DNA from: Prunella strophiata
Taxonomy: Eukaryota; Chordata; Aves; Passeriformes; Prunellidae
DNA length: 64,000 bases
Direction: 5' to 3'
NCBI GenBank assembly: GCA_036583965.1
Contig: JAZBQD010000028.1
Span: 2,542,001-2,606,000 of the forward strand
In this document: in pieces, positions 1 to 12,800 of the stretch
How positions within the stretch are numbered: position 1 is the stretch's first letter
How the letters are laid out: the number at the start of each line of letters is the position of its first letter
The notes under the pieces: generated by a model
Database searches by the model: none
Seen by the model: the letters and a program-made list of their open reading frames with translations, nothing else
Told to the model about the DNA's origin: nothing
Program-made: the position numbers and the translations under genes

Positions 1-726
1 CTGCTTCATTATTTGGCACATGTTTTGAAACACAAGAAAACATCTGTTCTAAAACTAAACTACTCAAGTGAGGATGTAAGTCCTCTGAGAAATGTGGACT
101 CATAATCCATATGGTCCTATTAATGCCCCTAATAAGCCTTCAATCCTTCAAATATTCTATGCCATAAATCCTATACTTTAAACCTTTTTTTTTAAAGAAA
201 TGGAAAATTAAACATTTTTGTTTTCCTTTTAATTTAATGTTCTCTGTTTATTCCAATAGTCAGAAGAAATGGCTGCCCTGCCTTCCCCTGTTAACATTCA
301 TTCTTGAAATATGGACCATTCTTTGCTTTGTTAGTACTCTAGAAGTTGAGCTGGTCTATCCTGTTCAGTCTTAACTTCAATGGGAATTTTAGCAGTTGGA
401 CTTGATGGCCATTGTAGGTCCTTTCCAACTGAACTCTTCTATTCTGTATTTGTAGGAGTAAACTTATAGATCTGTGACCAGTTTTTCTCCCTATATGAAG
501 TACTGTTTTTCTGCAATCTGACTTGCCTGCAAACTGGCTGGTTTTGGTTTAGAAATCAGTGACACAATTGTAAAAAATACTGTATCTATATTAAGTAAAT
601 AATACACTTAAGTAATGTAAAATACCAAACAATTTTAATACATACTTGTGTTATATAGAATGTGTTTATACATATTACTGTATATTTTTATACATATGTA
701 TCTCAGCACCCCTTATTTTGAGTTAC
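1..726 (-). other. COL4A3: COL4A3 intron 9, partial
   Basis: AT-rich intron containing the 60-bp CR1 3' fragment at 390-449. Nothing else recognised. Confidence 0.85.
390..449 (+). mobile_element. CR1 LINE 3'-end fragment
   Basis: The segment from AGCAGTTGGACTTGATGGCC to TCTTCTATTCTGTA matches the avian CR1 3' end (TTGGACTTGATGATC...GGTC.TTTCCAAC...ATTCTATG). It lies in COL4A3 intron 9. Confidence 0.7.
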
Positions 727-804
727 CTGGAGACCAGGCACTCCTGGTAATCCAGGATCACCTTTTGCACCATACTCTTGGCTATATCCCTCTGCAGGGT
801 ACCC
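727..804 (-). CDS. COL4A3: COL4A3 exon 9, with a collagen interruption
   Basis: 26 codons: a non-collagenous stretch [15 protein letters not shown] followed by regular triplets [12 protein letters not shown]. Mammalian alpha3 has an acidic interruption at the same place before AKGDPGLPG. The acceptor is TTGTCCAG and the donor CAG|GTAACT. This is the last COL4A3 exon in the window. Confidence 0.92.
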
Positions 805-3800
805 CTGGACAATTAGATAAAAAGAAACATTAAAAGTTATGCTGTAGAACTCTGTAGTGCAACAAATCTTCTAATACAATTTGTAGGGAAATAAGCAACA
901 TCAGAATTGAATAATGATGGAAACTGTCTGCTATGGATAGTTCTACCTTTAAAAAAGATTTTATGAAACCAAATATATCTTTTGCAGGCCTTCCAGTTCT
1001 CTGTTAGGAGCAGTCTTCTTTTCAGATATACCTACATTACTCATGCACAATCCTTGCTTTCAATTTATTTTTGTTGCTCTATTGCTATAAAACACTCTCT
1101 AGTGCATCTGCAGATTTCCATATGAATTCATAAACTGTTTGGGGGAGGAGCTCAGTTCTCTGTGTGCTTGAAAGTGTTAAATTAATTACATGCAGTAACA
1201 GTAGTTTAAAGCAAAAAAATATAGACCATTTTGTAGCCTGAGGTGAATGCTACTAGAACAGAGGAAGCACCAAACTTTGTGGTTGCTTCTTCTGGAAGGT
1301 AAACCTTCTGTTTCCCATGAATGGAGATGGAAAGAACAACAAACATACACACAAATTGTTGATAACCAATAAATATTTCATGTAATATCTTGCTAAAAAC
1401 TGACCTTCTCTCCTTTGATACCAGCAACTCCCTAGGAAAAAAAAAAAACAATCATATTGAAACAGAAAAATAAAAGAGTGCTGAAATAACACACTCTAAA
1501 TAGTGTCTAAGCTTGGTGCTGTTCGGGGGATTTATTTTCATGAAGAAGGTTCATGTTTACTGGGCCAGACTTCAATTTAAGAAGAAAGGATATGTTGTAT
1601 AAAACAGTCAATCTCACAGGTACAACTCTACAAGTGAAGGCAGAACAGCTTTGAAGCCTGATCTTAATAAATGAATAAATAAAATCAGCAAAGCTGGCAA
1701 AATAAAGACCATATTTTAAAGTTATTAGATTTGAAGCCACTGGAACTCAAAAGACAGCACTCTTTTTCCATTTGTTTAAAAGTTTCTCTTTCAAACACAT
1801 TTCTACAGTGAAAAAATCCCAAATCCTGGGATTAAAGCAGTGTACCCAGAGTGAGAATTTCTGGGTTTAATTCCTGGTTCTTACTGACTTAATTAAGCCA
1901 TTATTCCCTCAAAGATACTTAGGCACAAACTGAAACTGCAATCTATTAAATATATCTTGGACACTTTTAGGGGTAAGTGGTAAATTTTCATGAGTATCCC
2001 ATGAGAGCTTACTCCAGTCAATGAATTTCATGCAGTCACTAGCTAAGGAGTTGAGGCCCAACATGCAGACAAGAAAGCATTACTTTTAACTTTGGTCCCT
2101 TTATCACACAGTTTTCATACTAATAAAATGGGGATACCTATATATTTCAACTTGTCAGCTTGAGCTAACATGAGGCTTTACTCTCCTTCAGGGACTGGCT
2201 TTATGTGATGGGAATGCACACAATCATGAATTTCACACTTACTGGAAGGCCTGGAGCACCTCTTCGACCTGGAGGACCTGGAAATCCTTGGTCACCCTGA
2301 AAGTAGTAACAGTGATTGTTAATGCATCTTTGCTTTATTATTTGGCCTGATTTTGTCAAATGATCACATAAGTTTTCTATGCTATCACACTAAATGCACT
2401 GTGAGTTCATGACCATTGTATTTTACTATAAGAGGATTTTTCTTGCATTTTATGCAGCTTGACTTCTATCCTAGACTGTTCAGATTAGTTCACAGTTTCA
2501 CTAGAAACCAATGATTTTCTGTAGTAGGCATTATTCTGACTCCCTCTTTCAGAATGCTCATAGAGCAAAGAAAACCTGGTAAATCTGTTACTTAACATTG
2601 AGCCTTTTCACTTAATTACTTTCAGGATTTATGAATTGCCCACTGCAATCTAGATACAGGGAAAATAAAATGGATTTACTATCTCCTTTATAACCCATTG
2701 CAACAAAAGGACACGTTGGACAAAACTGATTAGGTCTCCTGGATTTAATGAAAAAATGTTATTCTTATCTTTTAGCAAAGGCCATTAGAATATATTATTT
2801 AAGTATTTATTTTGCACAAAAAGGTAGCACTTTTCCTTTCTCTGGTCCCATGACACAAGTTTTTCTAGCTAATGAAGTCACAAAGCAAAACAAGTCAAAG
2901 TTGTAGACTGGGGGAAATGTAGAACACTTTTTGGCCATTCCCAAGCACAGCCAAATACAATCCTCCAGAACACTCAGCTTGGTTTGTACCTTTGTGCCAT
3001 TGCATCCTGGAACACCTGGGAGCCCAGGAGGACCAACAGTTCCTGGTTCACCCTAAAAGAAGCACGAAATTGACACAAGCTTTGTTTTTGTACATTCATA
3101 TTGCCTTACAGAAACACTGAAAGAGTTTATGTTGGAGCAATGTTTCACAAGCCTTGACAGATTACAATGTGTTCTTAAATCATTACAATGAGTAAGAATT
3201 GCTGATGCCAAGATTTTTATCTCTAGGCCAATTGACAGAGACAATGCTGATGTTGAGACTAGAGTGAGCACATTGAGCTGGGGATAATTGTGCACTAAAG
3301 ACTGAAGTAAGAGAGAAATGGTAAATCAGTTTCAGTTTTACTTACAGGAAGGCCTGGAGGACCTGAAAATCCGGGTATTCCTGGGACCCCCTAATGATAT
3401 TAAACCAGAGAAATAATATTATGAATATTAAACAAAAGCTCATTAGGCAATTTTTCTTTGATTACAGTCATAATAAAAATGAATGCAGGTATGATTCTAT
3501 TAAAAGATCATTAGTTCCTTAACTCTACTGACTGTAAACCAAACATAATGGTTACACACAGGTAACACAGACTGGTTTTGCCCACAGGAGAAAAACCCAA
3601 ACAATTCCTTGTGGTATTCTAGTCTGACTTTTTTACTGCACACCCAAATATTAAATACATACAGCAACAGCCTTGGATGTAAAGTGCAGCAAAAAGGGCA
3701 AATCTAAAAATAAGTAATACCAGTGCATAGACTGTGTTATAAATTTTAACTATACTTTGAAATCAGACAATGTTTTATTTTCACAAATTGTTGAACTAAG

Positions 3801-6800
3801 TTGGCAATTAGCATGACATTTAATACATGTAAGTTTGTTTAAAATACAAACACTTACTCGTATACCTTTGGGTCCAACTAAGCCTGTAAGCCCTGGAGAA
3901 CCCTAGATCAAAAATGGAAAGTGATGTTTTCAGTACATTTCAATTGAGAAAGAGCACATAAATGTCAACAGGACACACAATATTTTCAATATCAATACCA
4001 ATATGTGCATACAAAACCAGCTATATAAATAAATAAATGATTGGCCTATTACAGTCAATAAAGGAAATAAGAATTTCATACAACTTGCATAAATTGTGGT
4101 GCCTTTCTTCCCTTTCAGTGTTTACAGGGGATGTGTCACAGAATGCTTCAACTTGGAAGGGACCTTAAAGATCATATAGTTCCAACCCCCTGACATGGGC
4201 AGGGACCCCTTTGACTAGAAGGGGTTGCTAAAAGCCTCATCCAACTTGGCCTTGAACTTCCAGGGGTGGGGAATCTGTTCAGTGTCTCACCATCCTCCTA
4301 CCCTCATAGTGAAAAAATATCTATATATCATCATAGGTCCAAACAAATAACCATGTATGTTGAGAAAGCAGTTTCCATGGATTTGGTCAAACTGAGACCT
4401 GGAAGTGCTTCCCTGTGAGGGAAAAAGCTGGAAGGTTCCCAGATATGGGTGATGTCCATCAGATAAGACAGATGTATGTACTCTCACCTGCACTGCTGAG
4501 CATGAAAAGGAAACCCAGGAGCAAGCTAAAAGGGGGCTAAGCAGGATGGGAGAGCAAGGCTGAAAGAAGCCAGCAAAGAATGCCACAGTGACACTGCACT
4601 GTCTGCACAGAACCTGCCGGAATTCTTTCAAGATGCTTAGAGCTTTAGTGCTAGCAAGAAAATTTTACCATTCCCAGAGCAGAAATGGAAAGTGTGAAGA
4701 ACAGCATAGCTTCTAAAGTCCTGGGCTACACTGCATTTCAGATAATGCAGAGGCATTGGATAGGAGAGGCTAACTGGCACACACTACAACACATGGCAAT
4801 TCAGGCTAACAGAGGTCATCTTGCTAGATAAACTAGCCCTAATTTTTGTCATTCTTGCAGAATTAATATCCCTTACTAGAAGGGAAATGCTGTCCTAAAC
4901 ACTTCAATGAGTTCAGATAGAAGTCTCATCAACATGTATCAAATCTACATGAGTATCACTTCCAGAAGGTATTGTAAAAAAAAGATAGGACAGAATAATG
5001 CAACAATACTTAAACAAATGAAAATTATAAAGACCATTTGGTTAAAGGTATAGTTAAGTGCTGTAGCCACATTAGTGCAGGTTCCAGACATAACCTGATT
5101 GTGGCAGCACCTTCCAGATTTACACTGTGGCTGAGTTCACACCATATTTACACAAAAAATAAGTTATTCACCAGAGTGAATTTATTGATAACAGCAAGAT
5201 TACTGTTCCTCCAGACAAAATATGGATAAAACACCTCTAATGCACAATTTTTTGGTTTTTCTACTCATGCAAGTGTTACTGAAAATTCATATTCAGCTTC
5301 AGTTTAGGCATACAAGAAAGAAAGAAAGAAAGCAAGCTCAAGTCACTGAAGCCACTCCCTCCACACTTCATGCAACCAGATATTTCCTAAACAGACCAAG
5401 ATTTACCTTAAAAAACATTTTTCCCTTCAAATTTTCTTAAATCTGTTTTTTCATATTTGTCTCATTAGTAGCTTGCTTACTTTATTTTCAGCAAGAAATG
5501 TCAAGATGTTAATTGATACTAAGACAAAAACGGAGGGTATGCTGCAAAAATCTGTCTAGACCCATGTTCATTGTCTCTGGCAGTTTAGTCCCAGCTGCTT
5601 TAGCACTGGCCAATGGACAACTGACAACAAAAGCCCATGGTCATATCAGCTCTACTCTGATGCAGTCAAAATGACCCTTGAAGCTGGTGACCAAACAACA
5701 TCCCTACCAAATGGGAAGCTCTGAGACAGGTTTTGTAAAACAGAATTGTCTACACAGCCATAGCTAACTTTGACTGTCAAGCACAGTAGTTTCTCTGTGC
5801 ATATCTCTCTGTCTCACATACCTACCTTTGGTCCCTGTGGCCCTGGAGGCCCTTCTGGACCAGGAAAGCCTCTTTGACCAGGTGGACCTGGAACACCAGG
5901 AAAGCCTTTTTCACCCTGTAAACATTAAGATAATTAAACTCGTCAAATATCCATTAATTCTCCTTTTGATAGCTTAGGCATTCATTACTTTCAGTACCCC
6001 TTCACTTTCTGCTGCTGTGGCAGATCCGATGCCCTTGCCAACACTGACCTGTTTTTGTGGTCCATCTCTGGGCTGCCATGGCCCCACATGCTCATAATTA
6101 CAGCTGAATTATCAGAGCACAGAAGTTAGCCAACAGTGTGGAAAGTTTAAGAAAGCAGCTAATACGTATTCCTTGTTAATATTTCTGTATTATGTTTAGC
6201 AACACAAATTGAGAAACTTAATGGCTGTTTGTCACAGCATATGCCACAGCACATGTCACAGCTGAGACTGGCCACAATAGACAGAGAGTATCATCACATA
6301 ACTTCAGAAAGCTTCAACTCATACTGAGTAATACCACGCCACTTCAGAAGGCTTCAAGAGTCAGCCCAGGTGATTCTTTAGCCCAGCCTTTTATACCCTC
6401 ATGTTGATGCACTGCCCCTGTGTGCCCTCTGCTCCCTTTGGTGGTTGGTCAGTGCCCTGGGCACTCCATGGCTCATTGCTGGCAGTGCTGCTCACCTGCT
6501 GCTCACAGCTGTGCCCACTGGGGATGAGGCTCCCACAGCCCCACTCCCAGTTACCATAAGCTGTGTGCCCACAGTTTCTGCTGTACAGCAAAGTCACCTC
6601 CAAACCATCAATATCTTTTCATCAAAGCCAAGGAAGAAAACACTGGGAGTCAAATGCAACAAAACCATTCAGACAGGCTAAAACTCCCCCTTTCTTTACA
6701 TAACAAATATCTTAAATTTTTCTGAATCTCTAAGATTAAGACACCAAATTACTTTTTCATGTTTCATTTTTCTTTGTTTTGTTTTGTTTTGTTTGGGGTT

Positions 6801-9800
6801 TTTGTTTGTTTGTTTGGGGTTTTTTAAGATCAAATTAAAATAAATAAACTAAAGGAAACAAAATTGAAGCTATGGAAACAGAATACAGGAGGCTAAGCTA
6901 AAGTGAAAAGGGCATTTTCAGTTTTTTAGTTAAATATATAAGATGCAAGCCTTAACTTGGTTTAAATGAAGTGTTTCAAGCCTGGAAGCTCCCAGAAAAG
7001 GTGTTTCAGCCCTTCAGACAGCAGCAATTTACCATGCTCATTTTTACATCAGTGAAGAGCTGCAAGACCATTTACATCACAGTATGACGTGGGAGAGAGA
7101 GAATGGGATTATCAGTTCTCTCGAGACCAATTTTCCTATTGCTTTATACAAAGTTATACGAAGAAAGCATGTGAAATTTTGCTGTGACAAAGTTTGAGTG
7201 TCCTATTTGATGTACAAGGCAGGAGCCAAGAGATGTCTCTGGGAAGCCAAAATATTCTGGCTTTTCCCTGCAGCCAATTCTCACTCCTCAAAATCCCACA
7301 AACTCACCAGATTTTAAATAGCTTCTGAATTAAATAAAAATTTTAAAAATAGTAATTATATATATCTTTGTATCTCTCAATATAGAATGTAATACCATAA
7401 TAGTTTGACACATATAAAATAAGAATTGCATTATAAAGTGTGTGCTGAGATCTATATAATAAATCGGCATAGCTTTTTTTATAAAAAATAGTTATTCCTA
7501 TTGTATGTTCTGTAGCAGCATCGCAAGGTAGGAGGATGACTGCTATCCCAGGGCAGGCCGCTGGAGGGGGTTCGGTACCAGCTCCCAGGAAAACCAAACT
7601 CCACCTGCCTGTCCATGGCAAGGGCCACGCGGTGCTGGCTGAATCCAGGGCAGCACTGCGCTCTCCTGACAGCTTCACTGCCCTCTCCACAGAAAAGGCA
7701 ATTTTAGCCACACTTTCTTCTTAGCAGATCAACAAGATCAGAGGATTTTCAGGTTGCAGAATTCTAAACACCGAATACTTACCAAAACATGTTGATTAAT
7801 GTCATTATCCTGATTTTCTGCATGTAAAACTTCATCAGTCTAAACACTGATTTAGCCCACAGATTGCTCAGTTATTTTCCATGGAACTGATAAAGACAAG
7901 TTGTGGGTGTCCATTCTTAATAATATTTCTCTTTTAGTGGGCAGCTTATTTTTTTCTAGATTTTCAACTGGCTTCAATTTCACTGTTTAGGACAAAGTCA
8001 GGTTAGACCAACTAGTAATATGAAAAATAAACATGGAGATTTTACAGAGAATATTAGTATTTTGCATTCCCACTTATTAATATATATTTTAATAATGAAA
8101 ATATTTACTTCCAGATAAATTTTCTCCAACTTCATAAAAGCAGATGGGACCAATCAGTGGGACCAATCATAATCCTGGATCTTTATAGATGTCTGGAATC
8201 TGTTGATAAGGTTTAGTATAGCAACTTCTGTGTTCATGGCTCACCTAAATTGCAACCATGACTTCTTCAATAATGCCCCTTTCATTTGTGAATCAGTTGT
8301 TCTTCCAACTGTGAGCAGGAGTTTCAAAGAATTTTTGGCATTTGTGTAATTCAGGTTTGTCTAAAAGCCACTCAGAATCTCTGCCAAGCTGCTATTGGCA
8401 ACAGGCAGAGCTGTGGATCTGTTACTGCTGATGGATTTGCTGCTCCTTCAGTGCTGGCAAGGTGTTTGTGATTAGGACCCAGAGACTCATTCCCCTGCTT
8501 GATCTACAAGAAGTTTATCTGTTTGATGCCAGTGCGTGCAGCTTTCCCTCAGGAACTGGCCAAGGGGGGCAGGCAGGGTCCAGAGATGGAAAGAGGGAAG
8601 CACTGAACATGAGACTCCTGAATGGCATTATGAACTTTGTAACAGGAGAGCAGCTGCCAAGGTAATGGCATTTGTTAGGAGCTAGTGAAAGAGACCTGGT
8701 GCTTTGAGCAGTTGTTCTGCTGGTGTCCAAACATCATACACTGCTGTAAACATAATAATGCAGTAAAAAAATTCAGTTGAAAAGGCTTAGTTAAGCAGTT
8801 CCCCAAAAGTTAACAGAATTTTGTAAGGTAATCATTCTCTGTAGACTCTGTTGGCAAAATACCATCACACACTAAATTCACTCACTGTATCAACTGAAGC
8901 AATCTACCAACAATTTCCAAGTATATAAGCTAATATTCAAAAAGGAAAATGTATCTGTTCTTACCTTACTACCTTTTGTGCTATCACAAAAGCAGGGACT
9001 TTTACCTTTGCATACACAGTTCTGAAAAACAAAAGTACAAACTTTATAATACAATTCTTTTTCTCATTGAGGTTGTTTGGAGAGAGGCAAGTAAGATCTC
9101 AGTGGTTTTAGTAAGTAATTATTTCACAGATAATACAACTTTAAAAGAAATGTTTCTGAAGAGGCAATTCTCAACAGTGGCAAAGAGCTCATTATTCCTT
9201 TGCATTGTCTTTTGAGGCAAATAAGAGCATTAGTGAGATCTTGCAGACAGAATTAACTACCCCCTACAGTTTCTCACATTGCAAAGTCACAGTGTTTCAA
9301 ATTTGTAACTTTTATGATGGAGGAAAGATGCTGCAAGTAATTGCTGCTCTCTATGGACTTGACAATTTCTGACAGTTGCTGCTTGTCTTTTAGGTGGCTG
9401 AACTTAGGTGAAATGATGCCATCTATAAATTTAAAAACAGCTGCAGGGAGCATTCCCCCAGTGAACAGATACTTAAACATTTATTTACAAAATAAACCAG
9501 AAATTAAAATCAGTTTCCTATGAAAGGAAAATCCTCAAGAAATTATTGTGTCTGCCTCTGATTTATAGACAGATCAATAGGTGGCTACTTGATGTTTCAA
9601 GCTAGATTTCTAAAGAGTTTCAAACATTAAATAGTTAATTCTTTGTCATACTTAAAGAAGACACTCTCTTACCCTGATCTGACAGCTAGAATTCAATGTA
9701 CTGCATCAGAAATTTGGAAAACAAAGGTATCATGTAAAACAGAAACCATCTAACTATGCTACCTTTACTATTATATTAATCAATATGATTATATCACCAG

Positions 9801-12800
9801 GGATACAAGAATAGGAACTAGTGAGAATTAACAACAAGCAGTGTCCTGATTTCTTCCTTGGTGAAATCAGTCAGTCTGGTACTGGATAATCTAAATTCAT
9901 CAAGTCAGTTATATGACAGATATTTTAAGCCTTTAAACACCAGTACAAGAGGATATAGTGATGTATATGTCAAAATAAATTTGGGATAGTTTATAAGACA
10001 ACTGATTTTCTTCCTTATTCAATGACAGTACCTTGCATCCCAAAGCATTGTCTTCAAAACTGATTATTGGTAGAGGTCTGCTAAGCAATATAAAAAGGGC
10101 AGTTGCTCAAGGCAAGATGTATACACAGATATATACCATTATAATTCTGTAAACCTTCATGGAGTTGTACCTTATTTCTGTCTGTGAAAGCAAACTAGAA
10201 GCAGATTCTTTCCAGCATCTGTATGCAAACCACAGTTTTCAGGACATGTAGAGAAATCCAAAAATGAAATTACTCTCCTGTAACAGGTATAATCTGCAGA
10301 AGATTTCATGTGTACAGATACAGAACAAACCCTTTTCTTTTATCTTATAATCAAAGACAATCCAATGTGAAGAGAAATGCATGAGCATGTAGAAAATTAT
10401 GACACTATACAATTAATCCAAGTTAATAAACTATTGAAAGAAAGAGAGCCTTTGCTCTTCAAGAAGTCAGAATGCTTAGAATGTGTTTAATTTGCCATTA
10501 GTAAGCTTTCAGATCTATTTAGGTCTTTTTGTGTACACATATCACTCTAAACTAAACTGAAAAGACCAACTGATTTAACATTACACAGTCAGTTAGCTGG
10601 ATAATACTAAACGTTTTGGCATATGATTTTTTTATGTAAGATTAGATTACACCTTCTGTACAGGAGCTTTGAACCAAAAAATCATTGCTCACTTATACTG
10701 CAGGATGCTTTCACATCCTTCCAAGATGCCTGCAGCTCCTTTATCAAAGGGTCATAAAAACCCAATACGATGTTTCCAGGTTATAAGATAAGGAAACTGA
10801 ATATTAGGTATTGACAGTTTATTCAAAATTCTCACAATAACATCTGCATAGGTAAGTGTATTAAGTGTATTAAAGCCACAGGTTCACTGCATGCTTTTTG
10901 GTTTTGTGATTTTTATAATAATAATTTACATTTCTTTCAAGTATTTAGATGAAGAATATTTTTGATCTAAAATCTAGGTCAAAGGATACAGCCAGATCAT
11001 TATATGAATATCAAATCAATTTACCAATTAACCAAAATTAAAACCCCACAGCACTTGGAGTAATTTACAGGGAGCTCTTCTCCAAAGTGTTTTTAGTGAT
11101 AGTTACAGTGTTATATTAAACAGATACAAAATTCCTGCAGTACATGTTGGGGCACATTTACTGCAGTGGTTAATGTTTTGTTCAGTGGGTGCAATCTTAT
11201 GTATAACACTGAATTGCCCTTCCTACACTATAGGGTTGGATTCTATGGGGCTGTGACCTCTTCCTGCTCCTCATTCAGGGAGTAACTTAACCAACTGCTT
11301 AGAAAGTATTCTAGTCCTCTCCTTCACATAATTCCTCAAAGAAATGACACAGAAAGAAGGAAGAAATAACATACTACAGGCTGTGGTGTCACCCATACAA
11401 AGGTTAATGCAGATTGAGCATGGCACTGCTACTCCAGCCACTGCAGTGGTGGCAACTTAATTTGGAGAGAATCTTACACAGTTCTCAGCACCTTGCCAGT
11501 AGCACTGGTTACATGCAGAATGTCAGAGAGTGTATTTAGGGATGTTATTAAACATGAATATGCCAAAGGATGTGACAAAGTTTTAATGTAAGGAGAAGAG
11601 CAAGCAATGCCAGCCTTCCTATTCTGTCACTAGCACAGGCTCTGAGTGCTGTCACCCACACTGGTGGGGCACACGGTCCTACCAGGAATGGTTTAAAGGC
11701 AGGAAGGTGGAGTACAGACAAACAGAGCCAAAGTGAGGATGATCTCATATTTCTCCACTGATCTATTTTTTGAATGATATATACAATGACAGAACTGTCA
11801 GAGTATTTCTTTGTTTTTCCAGATCCAGAGAAGATCAGAGTAGCTCAGCTACAACTTCAAAATACATATTTGTATCAAAAATACTGCATCCAGGACAGAG
11901 AGGCAGCAAAATGTGTTGCTGCAGGAAACAAACACCACATTCTTTAAGTAGATTTCAGACCAAGACCACACAGGATGAGTAATAAAGACATTGAGATGAA
12001 AGCTGAGATGAAATTAAATGTATTGTGTAGGAATATAGTAAAGTGGCTGAAGTGAGGCTGAAGTTTGCACTTTTGGCCTGACTGATCTTTAATTTCATGG
12101 GTGAACTCCCCTGATGCCCAAAGTAAATCCTGGTTAACATAAATGAAAGATGACTGTGCAACATGAGGTATTTTAAAATGAATTAAAAGCAGTGCAAGTG
12201 ATATCCATTAATTACTGTAGACAGTAAAAATAGCCCAGGTGTCTCTCAAGTGGGTGATGAAGCTGTTGCTTTCCTTCACTGGTTGTTCTAACCTCTGATC
12301 AGACTTATTTTTAAAAATGCATAACTAATTTTTCATTTAAACTTGATACTTACTAGCATCTCACATATCCTGCTATTAGGTCTTTATCTCCTAACTTAAA
12401 GAATCACTAAATTAGAGCTCTATCACTATGTGGAACAAGACTTACTGGATAATACCTATTTTTCTGTGATGTCACTTTTTTATTCCTTTCCATCTTTCTG
12501 CTCATTAATGATATCCTGAGCAGCCTAAAAATATGCATATCATCACAGTGGTCTTAAGTGGAAGTAACTTATCAGCTAATTTCAAGTTTTCTGTAATTTC
12601 TCTTAAATGCCAATACTTTTTAAAAGTTATGTATCAGTGAGCCAGCTCCTTTAAGTCTTGATTATGAATTTTCAAGGGCTGCTGACACATGGAGATTTTT
12701 GAATTCTTCCTGGGCTGTCTCAGTGCAGAGCAATCACTTTACACATCCCAGCTGTGTCTATAAATCACAACTGAGCACATAGAATAACCCTGCTCCAACA

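Larger units (their letters stand above)
805..5825 (-). other. COL4A3: COL4A3 introns 3 to 8
   Basis: Introns at 805-1404, 1432-2242, 2297-2989, 3053-3345, 3391-3857 and 3903-5825, between the listed exons. Intron 3 holds the minus-strand CR1 at 4135-4340 and the GAAA repeat. I see no gene or RNA in the others. Confidence 0.85.
5916..8964 (-). other. COL4A3: COL4A3 intron 2
   Basis: About 3 kb. It holds the T-rich GTTTT repeat and two GC-rich segments at 6230-6680 and 7505-7725. The rest is featureless AT-rich sequence. Confidence 0.85.

Noticed and set aside
727..833. Plus-strand reading of the 727-804 collagen segment as a gene
   Set aside because: Splice sites AG and GT flank it only on the minus strand, and the minus-strand translation matches alpha3.
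4287..4631. 114-codon minus-strand open frame
   Set aside because: It begins in the intron and runs into the CR1 fragment, with no family resemblance and no splice context.
7343..7711. 122-codon minus-strand open frame over the GC islet
   Set aside because: The first half is due to local GC content and the second half is AT-rich low complexity. No recognisable domain.
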